A DNA stretch of 64,000 nucleotides from CAVRIA01 sp963721115. Its GTDB lineage: Bacteria > Desulfobacterota > Binatia > HRBIN30 > CADEER01. The notes below the pieces were generated by a model. That model searched no databases. It saw nothing but the letters and a program-made list of their open reading frames with translations, and was not told where the DNA came from. How positions within the stretch are numbered: the first letter of the stretch is position 1; the number at the start of each line of letters is the position of its first letter. Position numbers and translations under genes: made by a program. Below, in pieces: positions 7,846 through 16,592 of the stretch. Location: assembly GCA_963721115.1 (NCBI GenBank), contig CAVRIA010000006.1, positions 992,001 through 1,056,000 on the forward strand, in the 5' to 3' direction.

Positions 7846-9420
7846 TCACGGCGATCGCACCCGCAACGCCCTCTCGATCCTCCGGCAGAGATCCTCGGGG
7901 GGTGCGGCGGTGTCGAGCACCAGGCTGTCTCGCGTCTCGGAACCGACCAGCGGTTCGTACGCCTGGCGCTGGCGAAGGTGGATGTTCCAGTTCGCATCCG
8001 AAGGGTCGTCGTCTCGACGTTCTCGCTGCCGCAGTCGCTTCCTCACGTCTTCCTCTCCGGCTCGGCACTCCACGATCAGGTAGGGGACGGAGCGCTCGCT
8101 CGCGAGACCTCGGGCGGTGTCTCGATCGACGCGTCGTTGGAAGGTGGCGTCCAGAATCACCCCTCTTCCGGCGGCGAGAGCCTTGGAGGCTCTGTCGTAC
8201 AGAGCCCCGTACGTGCGCTCACTCTGCGACGCGCCGTAGAGCCAGGTCGTCTCGGCTTCCGACGGGCGGTGATTCGGAGGCAAGCCGGCGAGCTCCTTTC
8301 TCACCACATCGGAGCTGATCCGCTCGAAGCCGGTGCGGGCGCTCAGGGCGGAGGCGATCGTGGACTTGCCCGTACCGCTCAGCCCGCCGATCACGACGAG
8401 GCGCGGATCGTCGGCCCACGTGTACCGATAGGCGAGCGCGAAGTGCCGCTCGGCGCTGCGAAAGGCCGCCTGCCGGTCGCCTGGGTCGACGTCCTCCTCG
8501 CCGCTCTTCAGACTGTCCACCTTGCCGCGCACGTAGGCCCGGTAGCACTTGTAGAAGGTGAGCAGGCGGGGCAGATCGGCGTCCCTCGCCACCTCGCCGT
8601 AGTGCGAGGCGAAACGGTCGGCGAGGTCCGGACGGTCGTGGTAGTCGAGATCCATGGCGAGGAAAGCGATTTCCGAAGCCACGTCGCAATGGCGGAAGCG
8701 CTCGTTGAACTCGATGCAATCGAAAATCACGAGCGGGTCGGTGAAGCAGACGTGCTCGCTGTGCAGATCTCCGTGGCAGTCGCGAATCCGATGTTGTTCC
8801 TGGCGGCGGCGAAACAGCGCCCTCCGGGTCGACAGAAAGGTGCGCGAGAAGGAGCGGATCGCGTCGTCGTCGAAGGCGCGGATGGTTCGATCGCGAAACC
8901 GGTGGGCGGCGCTGAAGTTCTCCTCGAGCAGGCTCTCGATGCGCTCCGGGTCGCCGTTGGCGGTGATCGCGGGGCCGTGATCCGCGGCGGCGTGGAAGCT
9001 CGCCAGCCGATCGGCCAGAGCGTCGATCATCTCGGCCGATGCTTTCCCGCTGTCGAGCAGCCTGGTCAGGATTCTGTCGTCGGGGATGCGGTTCATGTGC
9101 ACCGCGTACTCGACCGCCCGCGGGTCATCCTCGTCCCCGAGACGGTAGGTGTCGCTGGCGGGGCAGACGGAGACCACTCCTCGATACATGTGCGGCGCGA
9201 GACGCCGGTTGAGGCGAACCTCTTCGGTACAGTAGTGGCGGCGCAGAGGCAGGGAGGAGAAGTCCAGGAAGGAGAAGCGCACCGGCTTTTTGACCTTGTA
9301 GACGTGGTCGCCGGCCAGAAAGACGTACGAGATGTGGGTCTGGACGAGATCGGCGGCACCAAGACAGCCCGGGAAGAATCCCGGACTCCGCATCGCCTCG
9401 ATTAGCGGGGGTAAGCTCAC
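7846..9420 (-). CDS. Bifunctional aminoglycoside-phosphotransferase-fold / P-loop ATPase
   Basis: 524 residues from a GTG at 9420; family members begin LPPLI, which follows this GTG directly, so I prefer it to the ATG at 9393. The first half is an APH-like kinase fold: HISYVFLAGDHVYKVKKPV near the N-terminus and the catalytic-loop motif CHGDLHSEHVCF, then FDCIEFNERFRHCDVASE. The second half (from about residue 345) is a gluconokinase/AAA-type P-loop domain with GGLSGTGKST and ILDATFQRRVDRD. This fusion matches mycobacterial Rv2004c of the DosR regulon. The substrate is unknown. The upstream CBS gene ends 85 bases before it on the same strand. Confidence 0.9.
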   Translation of the reverse strand: MSLPPLIEAMRSPGFFPGCLGAADLVQTHISYVFLAGDHVYKVKKPVRFSFLDFSSLPLRRHYCTEEVRLNRRLAPHMYRGVVSVCPASDTYRLGDEDDPRAVEYAVHMNRIPDDRILTRLLDSGKASAEMIDALADRLASFHAAADHGPAITANGDPERIESLLEENFSAAHRFRDRTIRAFDDDAIRSFSRTFLSTRRALFRRRQEQHRIRDCHGDLHSEHVCFTDPLVIFDCIEFNERFRHCDVASEIAFLAMDLDYHDRPDLADRFASHYGEVARDADLPRLLTFYKCYRAYVRGKVDSLKSGEEDVDPGDRQAAFRSAERHFALAYRYTWADDPRLVVIGGLSGTGKSTIASALSARTGFERISSDVVRKELAGLPPNHRPSEAETTWLYGASQSERTYGALYDRASKALAAGRGVILDATFQRRVDRDTARGLASERSVPYLIVECRAGEEDVRKRLRQRERRDDDPSDANWNIHLRQRQAYEPLVGSETRDSLVLDTAAPPEDLCRRIERALRVRSP

Positions 9421-9505
9421 TAGGTCGGGTCCCGACGACGCCCGCGTTTCGATTGATTCGGGCGTCAAGTCCCACGGGCGGGACCGGTCGCCGCCGTCGC
9501 CATCG

Positions 9506-10108
9506 TCAGCCCTTTCGCGACGGGGCGACGACCGCTGCCACCTCGAAACCCGTCGCCTCCAACTCGGTGACCACGTCATCCAGCCGCCGCGCCCGCAGGC
9601 GCAGATGGAACTTGGGAGGGCGCTTTCGCTCGTCGCGATGGAGCCACTTCAGCTCGCCGCGGCAGTGCTCGACGACGCGTCGGATGCGCGACTCGGGCTG
9701 GGGTACGCCTTTCGCCGCCAGGACGATGCGATACGTGGGCTCGGCAACGCCGGAAAGGTCGACGAACGCGTCGAGGACGTCCGTGGCGGTCAGAATGCCG
9801 CGTAGAGCGTTGCCCTCGACCACCGGCAGCGCACCGATCTTGTAGGTGCGAAGCAGCCGCGCCGCCTCGTCGACCGAGGCGTCCGGCGAGATCACGAACG
9901 GCTTGGCGGTCATGACTTCGCCCACCGTCCGCACCGCCTGCCGGGCGGAGCGAAGGTCGCGGTCGGTCACGATGCCGATCAAGCGTTCCTTGCGCATGAC
10001 CGGAAGCTGTCGGATGCGGTGCCGCTTCAGCAGAGTGCGGGCCTCGGCCACGCTGCGCTCCGGCTTGGTGACGACGACCTTCTGCGCCATGTGGTCACGT
10101 ACCAACAT
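9506..10108 (-). CDS. CBS-pair protein with extra C-terminal domain
   Basis: 200 residues from ATG 10108 behind GAGGGG. CBS 1: MAQKVVVTKPERSVAEARTL ending GIVTDRDLRSAR; CBS 2: VGEVMTAKPFVISPDASVDE ending GILTATDVLDAFV. The last 75 residues (TYRIVLAAKGVPQPESRIRR, then FHLRLRARRLDDVVTELEA) look like an ACT-like fold, as in the CBS-ACT gene at 4767-5399. It is probably co-transcribed with the kinase-fold/P-loop gene downstream; a nucleotide-sensing partner is plausible. Confidence 0.87.
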   Translation of the reverse strand: MLVRDHMAQKVVVTKPERSVAEARTLLKRHRIRQLPVMRKERLIGIVTDRDLRSARQAVRTVGEVMTAKPFVISPDASVDEAARLLRTYKIGALPVVEGNALRGILTATDVLDAFVDLSGVAEPTYRIVLAAKGVPQPESRIRRVVEHCRGELKWLHRDERKRPPKFHLRLRARRLDDVVTELEATGFEVAAVVAPSRKG

Positions 10109-10381
10109 CGAATCCCCTCTCTGTTCGAACAGCAATCCAGGTGCCAATGGTCCCGTGCGACGGTGGGCCGACGAGCGAGGCGGCCGCCTTCCCGATCCCG
10201 ACAACCCTCTTGCTCTTATGCGTCCCGTCGCATGCTTTGCTTGACTAAATGTTCAACCGCATTCTACCGTCGATCAGCGGCTGGGGCTAGATCAACGATG
10301 CGCTTGGGGAGACAAGGAGCCGGCAGCGGGATGGCGCCTTCACCTGAGCGCTCTTTGCGAGGAGATCAGTCGGAGCACGAG

Positions 10382-10645
10382 ATGCGAAAGTTCCAGGCGA
10401 CCGTCCGGGTGAACCTTGACGGCCGGGATGCCGTAACGGTTCGACAGCTCTTGGAGGAAGAGCTCCGGAAGACACAGCTGACGCGCTGGCGGCTCGTCAG
10501 CATCGATGGCGAAGACACGAAGCCGCGCCCCCTCCGTGGAATGCGCCGGCCTGCCGTTCGCCATCGAGAAATCAACGCCGGTGCTCTCCTCTTGGTCGGC
10601 GCCGTGACGTGGGCGGTCTGGTTCTTCTGGCTGCTCGTCGGCTGA
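10382..10645 (+). CDS. Small tail-anchored membrane protein, unknown function
   Basis: 87 residues, ATG preceded by CGGAGCACGAG. The soluble N-terminal 60 residues are charged (VTVRQLLEEELRKTQLTRWR) and end in an Arg/Pro-rich linker; residues 66-86 form one transmembrane helix (AGALLLVGAVTWAVWFFWLL) at the extreme C-terminus. No family recognised. Convergent with the phosphotransferase gene, 16 bases between stops. Confidence 0.6.
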   Translation: MRKFQATVRVNLDGRDAVTVRQLLEEELRKTQLTRWRLVSIDGEDTKPRPLRGMRRPAVRHREINAGALLLVGAVTWAVWFFWLLVG

Positions 10646-10661
10646 ACCGGGCACAGCCTGG

Positions 10662-11723
10662 TCACGGTTCTTCGGTCACGACCAGGCCCGCCTGTGCGAT
10701 TCGCGGTACCCGTGCCCCGATGCTCCTCGGCTCGGCGAAGTGGATCTGACCGTCGCTGACGCGCCGGTAGATGCCTTCCGCGATGATCGCCAGCTTGTAC
10801 AGCGAGAACGCCTGGTAGAAGCGGATCGCCGTCATCTCTCGACCGGTCAGCGTCTCGTAGCGGGCGACCAACTCCGCCCGACTCGGAAACCCAGGCAGGG
10901 CCGACACCGCGGGGACGACCTCGCGCCGCACCTGTGGGTCGTCATCGCTCGGCCAGTACGCGAGCGCGTACCCCAGATCGGCGAGCGGGTCCCCGATGGT
11001 GGACATCTCCCAGTCGAAGACGGCGACGACCTGCAGGGTGGCGGGATCGAACATGCAGTTCTCCAGACGGAAGTCGCCGTGCACGATCGTCGCCGGTGGT
11101 GACTGGGGGACATGCTCGCCGAGCCAGCCCTCCAGCCGGTCGATCTCCGGGATCTTGCGCGTCTTGGAGCGCCCCCACTGATCGTGCCAGCGCTTGAGCT
11201 GGCGCTCGAGATAACCGTGAGGCCGGCCGAAACCATCCCCCAGCCCGACCGCGCGCCAGTCGACCGCGTGCAGCTTGGCGAGAGTGTCGATCAGCGCCAG
11301 ACCGACGCCGCGGCGCCGCTCGGGATCTGCACCCAACTCGGGGGGGACCTCCTCGCGGATGATGAAGCCGCGCCGTCTCTCCATCACATAGAAGGGAGCG
11401 CCGATCACGGACGTGTCGGTGCACAGGGCGAGCGGTCTCGCCACCGGCACGTCGGTGTCGGCGAGCGCCGACAGAACGCGGTACTCGCGCGTCATGTCGT
11501 GCGCCGTCGGCAGCAGATGGCCGGCCGGCGGTCGACGGAGCACCCACTGGCGCTCGCCGTCGCTCAGGAGGAACGTGTAGTTGGATGCTCCCCCGCCGAA
11601 GCGCTGCGCGGTCAGGGAGGCAGGCGGATCCTGCAGGTGCTCGCGCAGAAAGCGCAGAACCGCATCGAGGTCGATGGGATCGCGCTCGCTGAGCGGCTGC
11701 AGACGCTCCGTCTCGGAGTTCAT
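10662..11723 (-). CDS. Phosphotransferase family protein (acyl-CoA dehydrogenase-associated type)
   Basis: 353 residues with an APH/choline-kinase fold. Seen: nucleotide-binding strand FGGGASNYTFLLSDGERQWV, Lys/Arg strand VLRRPPAGHLLPTAHDMTRE, catalytic HGDFRLENCMFD, and metal-binding FDWEMSTIGDPLADLGY. This subgroup is commonly encoded beside or fused to ACAD10/11-type acyl-CoA dehydrogenases and phosphorylates hydroxyacyl-CoA intermediates; here it lies 14 bases downstream of an esterase on the same strand, so the pair is probably an operon for acyl/ester catabolism (inference). Confidence 0.9.
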   Translation of the reverse strand: MNSETERLQPLSERDPIDLDAVLRFLREHLQDPPASLTAQRFGGGASNYTFLLSDGERQWVLRRPPAGHLLPTAHDMTREYRVLSALADTDVPVARPLALCTDTSVIGAPFYVMERRRGFIIREEVPPELGADPERRRGVGLALIDTLAKLHAVDWRAVGLGDGFGRPHGYLERQLKRWHDQWGRSKTRKIPEIDRLEGWLGEHVPQSPPATIVHGDFRLENCMFDPATLQVVAVFDWEMSTIGDPLADLGYALAYWPSDDDPQVRREVVPAVSALPGFPSRAELVARYETLTGREMTAIRFYQAFSLYKLAIIAEGIYRRVSDGQIHFAEPRSIGARVPRIAQAGLVVTEEP

Positions 11724-11737
11724 GCGATAGCGTCCGG

Positions 11738-13030
11738 TCAGCCCGCGGCGCGATCTTCCTCCGGCGGCCGTTCCGGTGCCGCGGCAGGGCGTTGGTCGAG
11801 GTAACGGCTGTAGAGGAAGGCGAGGAAGCGCTCGACTCCATGAACGACGTGAACGCTGCGCAGCGACGGGAAGAGCTCGAAGGCGTGCTGGGCGCCCGGA
11901 ATCTCGGCGTAGACGAGTGGCGCGCGAACGATGCGCCGGAACTCTTCGCAGAAGCGGCGCGCCTCGGCGACCGGTACCATGGTGTCCAGAGCGCCGTGAA
12001 TCACGAAGAACGGCGGATCCTCCGGGCTGAGCTGGGCAATGGGTGACGCCAGCTCGTAACGCTCGGGCTCCTCCTCGATCGACGCCTTCATGACCTTGGT
12101 CTCCAAGAGGTCGCGCAGCCCTTCGTGGGGCCAGAGGCGATTGCGGTCGGTGAAATCGTAGACGCCGTAAAATGCGACACAGCTCTGCACCGAGGTGTCG
12201 ACGTACTCGAATCCCGGCTGGAAGCGTGGATCGTTCGCCGTGAGGGCGGTCAGCGCGGCCAGGTGGCCACCTGCAGACCCGCCGGTGACGACCAGAAAAT
12301 CGGGGTCGGCTCCGTAGTCCGCTCCGTAGTCACGGATCCACTGGATGGCCCGTTTGAGATCGATGAGATGGTCCGGGAACGTCGCGTGCGGGCTCAGCCG
12401 ATAGTCGGCGCTGACGCAGACCCAGCCGCGTGCCGCCAGGTGGTTCATCAACGGCAGACCCTGCTCGTTCTTGCTGCCGAGGACCCAGCCTCCGCCGTGG
12501 ATCTGAAGAAGCGTCGGACACCCGGTCGGGCGCGAACGGTTGCGATAGACGTCGAGCCTCAGATTCAATCCGGCGACGCGGCTGAAGGTGATGTCTCGAA
12601 TCCGCTCCACCTCCGGGTGGCGGACCGGGAAGGGCAGGACGATCGATTTCCAGTCGATTGCGCGCGCCATGCCGGCATCGATCTCCGGGTGGACCTTCTG
12701 CCGGTAATCGGCGCCGAGCCCTTCGCGCAACGCCTGTTCCATCACCGCTGCCGACTCGCGGCCCTTCCAATAGACGTTGGCCAGCGCTGCCCAGGAGGCG
12801 ACCGTGAGGACGAGCCCGAGCCAACCGGGCCACGCCGAGAGTGCGCCGGCCCAGATCAGGACCGCGGTCACCAGCGCCTGCAGCGCGATCTGGTGAAGCG
12901 CCAACTCGACGGTGAGCCATCCGACGAAGAAGCTGAAGACGGCCCGCCGCGACGGTGCGTACTGCGGGCGGTAGGTATTGTAAGTCAGCCCCGCTCCGAC
13001 GAGGCTCAACAACAGGAACAGCCACGGCAT
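11738..13030 (-). CDS. Membrane-anchored alpha/beta hydrolase, HSL-type esterase
   Basis: 430 residues from ATG 13030, which follows AAAAGGAGAGCAC; a longer open frame has no site. The first 90 residues contain membrane helices (LFLLLSLVGAGLTYNTY, ALHQIALQALVTAVLIWAGA, WLGLVLTVASWAAL). The catalytic domain has the oxyanion motif IHGGGWVLGS, the nucleophile elbow GGSAGGH, acid loop HGALDTMVPVAEA and a late His in GAQHAFELFP. It should hydrolyse short-chain or lipid esters at the inner membrane. It runs into the phosphotransferase gene. Confidence 0.9.
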   Translation of the reverse strand: MPWLFLLLSLVGAGLTYNTYRPQYAPSRRAVFSFFVGWLTVELALHQIALQALVTAVLIWAGALSAWPGWLGLVLTVASWAALANVYWKGRESAAVMEQALREGLGADYRQKVHPEIDAGMARAIDWKSIVLPFPVRHPEVERIRDITFSRVAGLNLRLDVYRNRSRPTGCPTLLQIHGGGWVLGSKNEQGLPLMNHLAARGWVCVSADYRLSPHATFPDHLIDLKRAIQWIRDYGADYGADPDFLVVTGGSAGGHLAALTALTANDPRFQPGFEYVDTSVQSCVAFYGVYDFTDRNRLWPHEGLRDLLETKVMKASIEEEPERYELASPIAQLSPEDPPFFVIHGALDTMVPVAEARRFCEEFRRIVRAPLVYAEIPGAQHAFELFPSLRSVHVVHGVERFLAFLYSRYLDQRPAAAPERPPEEDRAAG

Positions 13031-13161
13031 TGTGCTCTCCTTTTGCGAGCGGCGTTGCGCTCCAGACGACCAACTTTGGCACGTCTGTCCGGCGAGGTGA
13101 AGCGTTCGATCGGAACGATTGGTGAGTTGCGACATTCTCGCGCGGGGACTAGGGTTGTTCC

Positions 13162-13803
13162 ATGCGATGGCGGTCGCTTGCCGTGGCGGTGGGCTTGCTC
13201 CTCACAGCCGGTGTCGCCCGGGCCGAGATCTACGAATGGACGGATGCGGCCGGAGCGCGTCACTTCACGAACGTGAAGGAAGCGTTACCCGCCGACCAGC
13301 GAGACACCGCCCGGGTCCTGATCTCCGAGCCGGAGATGCCCGCCGCGCCGTCTGCGCCGATGGCGGCCCCGTCGTCGTCGGCGCCGCCCGCCGAAGCGGA
13401 AGTCGTTTACGATCGCGCCGGCTGGCAACAGATGTATGCCGCCGGAGTGCGCGCCGGGCTGGCGCTTGCGGACGGGGCGGCAGGATCCGGAGGAGGAGGA
13501 GTTCAGATCAACGGCCCGCTCGCCGTGGCCAGCGCACGCTCCGAGGCGTCGCGGCCTTCCGGCTACCCGTTTCCCTACTATCCGGACTACTATCCGTTCG
13601 TCACCACCTCGTTCGATCGCGGCCGTTCGCGCCATCTGACTCTGCGCATGCTGCTGCAGGACCAGTTTCAGCTCGACCGGGACGGTCCGTTCTTGTACGA
13701 GCGCATTCCCCCGGTCGGTCTCGGCCCCAACCTGCAGGGAATTCTGCCGCGCGGTTTGCCCAGCCACGTCACCCCGTACGGAGCGCGCGTCCTGTTCCGT
13801 TGA
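13162..13803 (+). CDS. Exported DUF4124-domain protein
   Basis: 213 residues. A signal peptide (LAVAVGLLLTAGVARA) is followed at once by the DUF4124 signature EIYEWTDAAGARHFTNVKEA. The rest is low complexity: an Ala/Pro/Ser stretch, a GSGGGG run and a Tyr/Pro segment YPFPYYPDYYPF. Periplasmic or surface location; function unknown in the family. It is followed after 53 bases by the isochorismatase-like gene on the same strand. Confidence 0.8.
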   Translation: MRWRSLAVAVGLLLTAGVARAEIYEWTDAAGARHFTNVKEALPADQRDTARVLISEPEMPAAPSAPMAAPSSSAPPAEAEVVYDRAGWQQMYAAGVRAGLALADGAAGSGGGGVQINGPLAVASARSEASRPSGYPFPYYPDYYPFVTTSFDRGRSRHLTLRMLLQDQFQLDRDGPFLYERIPPVGLGPNLQGILPRGLPSHVTPYGARVLFR

Positions 13804-13856
13804 AGCGGGATCCGGCGGCGACATCTCGGGGCTGTAACGGGCAGTCGAGCCTGGGA

Positions 13857-14414
13857 ATGGGACATCCTCGCTTACTGGATCGCGCCGCCAGCGCCCTCCT
13901 GATCATCGACGTGCAGGAGGCCTACCGGAACCAGACCTTCGAGCACGACCGCATGGTCGGTCGGGTGCGCTGCCTTCTCGAGGCGGCGAAGGTGGTCGGT
14001 GTGCCGATCCTCGTGACCGAGCAGTACCCGAAGGGGCTCGGCCATACGCAGCGCGAAGTGGCCGAGGGGTTTGCGCACGGGCAGGAGATCACGGAGAAGC
14101 TGTCGATGAGCTGTTGCGCGCAGCCGCTGTTCCGCGAGCGGTTGAGCGCCCTGCGGCGTTCGCAGATCGTGGTCTGCGGTATCGAAGCCCATGCTTGCGT
14201 GAACCAGACTGCGCACGAGTTGCTCGACCTCGGTTATCAGGTCCATGTCGCCTTCGACGCCATCTCCGCCCGCTCGGAGGTCGACTATCGGATCGGCTGG
14301 GAGAAGATCATCGGATCCGGTGCGATTCCGGCGACCGTCGAGATGATCTGCCTGGAGTGGGTGCGCACCGCGGAGGCGCCGGAGTTCAAGGCCATTCACA
14401 GACTCATCAAATAG
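13857..14414 (+). CDS. Isochorismatase-family cysteine hydrolase
   Basis: 185 residues from ATG 13857. The catalytic triad of the family can be seen: Asp in LLIIDVQEAY, Lys in TEQYPKGLGHT and Cys in IEAHACVNQTAHELL. The fold strands VVCGIEAHACV and HVAFDAISAR are typical. It lacks any aryl-carrier domain, so it is not an enterobactin-type isochorismatase; these stand-alone forms resemble ISOC1/YcaC-type hydrolases of unknown substrate. The frame continues upstream but without recognisable sequence. Confidence 0.88.
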   Translation: MGHPRLLDRAASALLIIDVQEAYRNQTFEHDRMVGRVRCLLEAAKVVGVPILVTEQYPKGLGHTQREVAEGFAHGQEITEKLSMSCCAQPLFRERLSALRRSQIVVCGIEAHACVNQTAHELLDLGYQVHVAFDAISARSEVDYRIGWEKIIGSGAIPATVEMICLEWVRTAEAPEFKAIHRLIK

Positions 14415-14424
14415 CCTGGGCACC

Positions 14425-14601
14425 ATGCCGCACGGGCCGGGGGCGCGGCTCGCAGTGGGAGGAGGATCGGCGAGCGATTCGTACGTGATCGACGACGATG
14501 ACGGCCTGCGCGCCTCGATGCGCTGGTTGCTCGGATTCTCCCCATCATCCGCGCCGGTGAACGGCGCGCCTCGCGGCGCTGTCGGCGGCGGCGTTCGATG
14601 A
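14425..14601 (+). pseudogene. Remnant of a FixJ-type response-regulator receiver domain
   Basis: A 58-codon frame whose middle, YVIDDDDGLRASMRWLLGFS, matches the first strand, acidic pocket (DDD) and first helix of FixJ/NarL-family receivers. Nothing of the remaining receiver or the DNA-binding domain follows: after this helix the frame runs into Gly/Ala-rich sequence and stops. The phospho-acceptor strand is missing, so it cannot be functional. It suggests a lost two-component gene between the isochorismatase-like gene and pyrE. Confidence 0.5.
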
Positions 14602-14696
14602 GCAGCGGTCAGGGCGGCAACGGAGCGGGCCGGGGTGACTTGCGCGGCACGCGCCGATGGGCCATGGAGTTGGCGTCGCGGAGGCGCGCGCGAAAG

Positions 14697-15299
14697 ATGA
14701 CGGTCGAACGCGAGATCAGCGAGCTGCTGTACCGGATCGGCGCGGTTCGTTTCGGGGAGTTCACTCTCAAGGACGGCCGCCTCTCGCCGTTCTATCTGGA
14801 CCTGCGGATCGTGATTTCCTACCCCGATGCTTTGGCAAGGGTGGGGCGAGCCCTCACGCGGTGCGCCGCCGAGCTCGAGTACGACCGCATCGCGGGGATT
14901 CCCTACGCCGGGCTGCCGCTTGCGGTCGCCATGTCGCTCATCGGCGGTCGGCCCCTGCTGTACGCCCGCAAGGAGCAGAAGGAGCATGGTACCCGAAGGC
15001 GGATCGAAGGAGAGTTCGAGCCCGGGGAACGCGCGCTCGTCGTCGATGACGTGGTCACCAGCGGCGCCGCGAAGATCGAAGCGGTCGCGCCGTTGCGCGC
15101 CGCCGGGCTGGTCGTGTCGGACGTGCTGGTGGTCGTCGACCGGGCGGACCGAGGCGCCGACGTGCTGGCGACGGCGCAGCTGCGCCTGCACAGCGTGCTC
15201 AAGGTGGGATCCCTGCTGGAGCATCTGAACGATGCGGGGGCGGTGTCGGATTCCGATTACCGCCGCTCCCTCGGGTTTCTCGCGCGGGACCGGGATTGA
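14697..15299 (+). CDS. pyrE: Orotate phosphoribosyltransferase
   Basis: About 200 residues from ATG 14697 (ATGs at 14664 and 14598 are alternatives). It has the substrate loop FGEFTLKDGRLSPFYLDLR, flexible-loop KEQKEHGTRRR and the PRPP-binding motif ALVVDDVVTSGAAKIEAV. The reaction is orotate plus PRPP to OMP in pyrimidine synthesis, in the cytoplasm. The C-terminus is slightly longer than in E. coli PyrE. Its stop overlaps a TTG of the following M16 peptidase frame, suggesting co-transcription. Confidence 0.93.
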   Translation: MTVEREISELLYRIGAVRFGEFTLKDGRLSPFYLDLRIVISYPDALARVGRALTRCAAELEYDRIAGIPYAGLPLAVAMSLIGGRPLLYARKEQKEHGTRRRIEGEFEPGERALVVDDVVTSGAAKIEAVAPLRAAGLVVSDVLVVVDRADRGADVLATAQLRLHSVLKVGSLLEHLNDAGAVSDSDYRRSLGFLARDRD

Positions 15300-16588
15300 A
15301 GGGCGGGCCCGTGAACGGAAGACCGAGAGTCGCGCGCCCCACGGGGGCGTCGTCCGCGATGTCGATGGGAGGCTCGAAGGCGTCTCGTCCGCCAGTGGTC
15401 ACGCGCTTTCGCCATCGCGGCCTGCGCATCGTCCACCAGGCGCACCCGGGCAAGCTGACGGCCATTGCACTGACGGTCCGTGCGGGGGCCCGCTTCGACG
15501 GCAGACATCCGGGGCTGGCGCACCTGGGCGAGCACATGTTGTTCCAGGGCACGGTCTCCTTCGATCAGGTCGCCCTGAACATGCGCGCCGCGGAGCTCGG
15601 CGGCGAGCACAACGCCGACACCGGGTACGAAGACATCTCGGTCACCTTCGAGGTCTTCAACGAGGATCTCGACGCGGCGCTCAGCCTCCTGGCGGACCAG
15701 TACTATCACACCCACATCGACGCGAAGCGGCTACGCAAGGAACAGCGCGTCGTGATGGAGGAGATCCGCGGTCGCCTCGACGATCCGGCCGAGCGCCTGC
15801 ATCGGCGCGCCTGGTCGCGGGTGTTCCCCCGAATCATGGCGCACCCGATCTCGGGCACGCTGGCCAGCGTGCGGCGGATCGACGTGGATGACGTGAAGGG
15901 GTTTCTGCGCCGCCACTTCTCGCATCCCAACACCGTGTTGGCAGTCGTCGGCGGCGTCTCCGTGGCGGAGCTTCGCCGCGCCGTGCGACGTCGCTTTCGC
16001 CACGGGCAGCCCGGCGCGCCGTGCCGTGTCCCACCCGTGCGGATGCGCCGCGGTGGCCGGCTGCGCCTCACGGACGAGGACGGAAACCAGTCCTATCTGA
16101 TCAAGCTCGTTCCCGTGCCGTCCCAGTCGCGCCGGCTTCTGGCGACCGGTGTGGCACTCGACCTGGTCGGCAGCGATCCGGACAGCCGTCTCTTTCAGGA
16201 GCTGCGCGAACGGTTGGGGCTGAGCTACGAGGTCGGGGCGCATCTGGAATGGGGACCGGACTGGGCATTGGCCGTCATCAGCGCCAGCGGGCTGCGGGGC
16301 AGGGCGGAACGGCTGTTGCGTGCCGTGGAGCAGACCTGCCGCGCCGCGGCGATCCAGGGCTTCAGCGCCGAGGAGCTCGATCGGGCTCGCAAGAAGCTGC
16401 GCTATCGGTACGCGGTGCTCGCCGACACTCGGCTCGACCAAGCGATGGCGCTCGCCGAGAGCGCCCTCTGGGGCTTCCCCACGCCGCAGGAAACCGAGCG
16501 AATCGTCGCCGGCCTGACTCGCCAGGAGATCGAGGAGGCGTGGCGCCGGGCCATGTCGTCCGGCGCCGTGACCGCCTCGATGGAGTAG
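15296..16588 (+). CDS. M16-family zinc metallopeptidase (pitrilysin/insulinase type)
   Basis: Up to 430 residues; the start is uncertain (TTG at 15296 overlapping pyrE, GTG 15311, ATG 15359). The inverted zinc motif HLGEHMLF (HxxEH) is followed about 75 residues later by a helix with EQRVVMEEIRGRLDDP containing the third ligand Glu. The C-terminal half (DPDSRLFQELRERLGLSYEV) is the non-catalytic M16 domain with its conserved R/Y pair. No signal peptide is evident, so it is probably cytoplasmic. Known role of the family: degrading small peptides. Confidence 0.9.
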   Translation: MKGGPVNGRPRVARPTGASSAMSMGGSKASRPPVVTRFRHRGLRIVHQAHPGKLTAIALTVRAGARFDGRHPGLAHLGEHMLFQGTVSFDQVALNMRAAELGGEHNADTGYEDISVTFEVFNEDLDAALSLLADQYYHTHIDAKRLRKEQRVVMEEIRGRLDDPAERLHRRAWSRVFPRIMAHPISGTLASVRRIDVDDVKGFLRRHFSHPNTVLAVVGGVSVAELRRAVRRRFRHGQPGAPCRVPPVRMRRGGRLRLTDEDGNQSYLIKLVPVPSQSRRLLATGVALDLVGSDPDSRLFQELRERLGLSYEVGAHLEWGPDWALAVISASGLRGRAERLLRAVEQTCRAAAIQGFSAEELDRARKKLRYRYAVLADTRLDQAMALAESALWGFPTPQETERIVAGLTRQEIEEAWRRAMSSGAVTASME

Positions 16589-16592
16589 CGTC

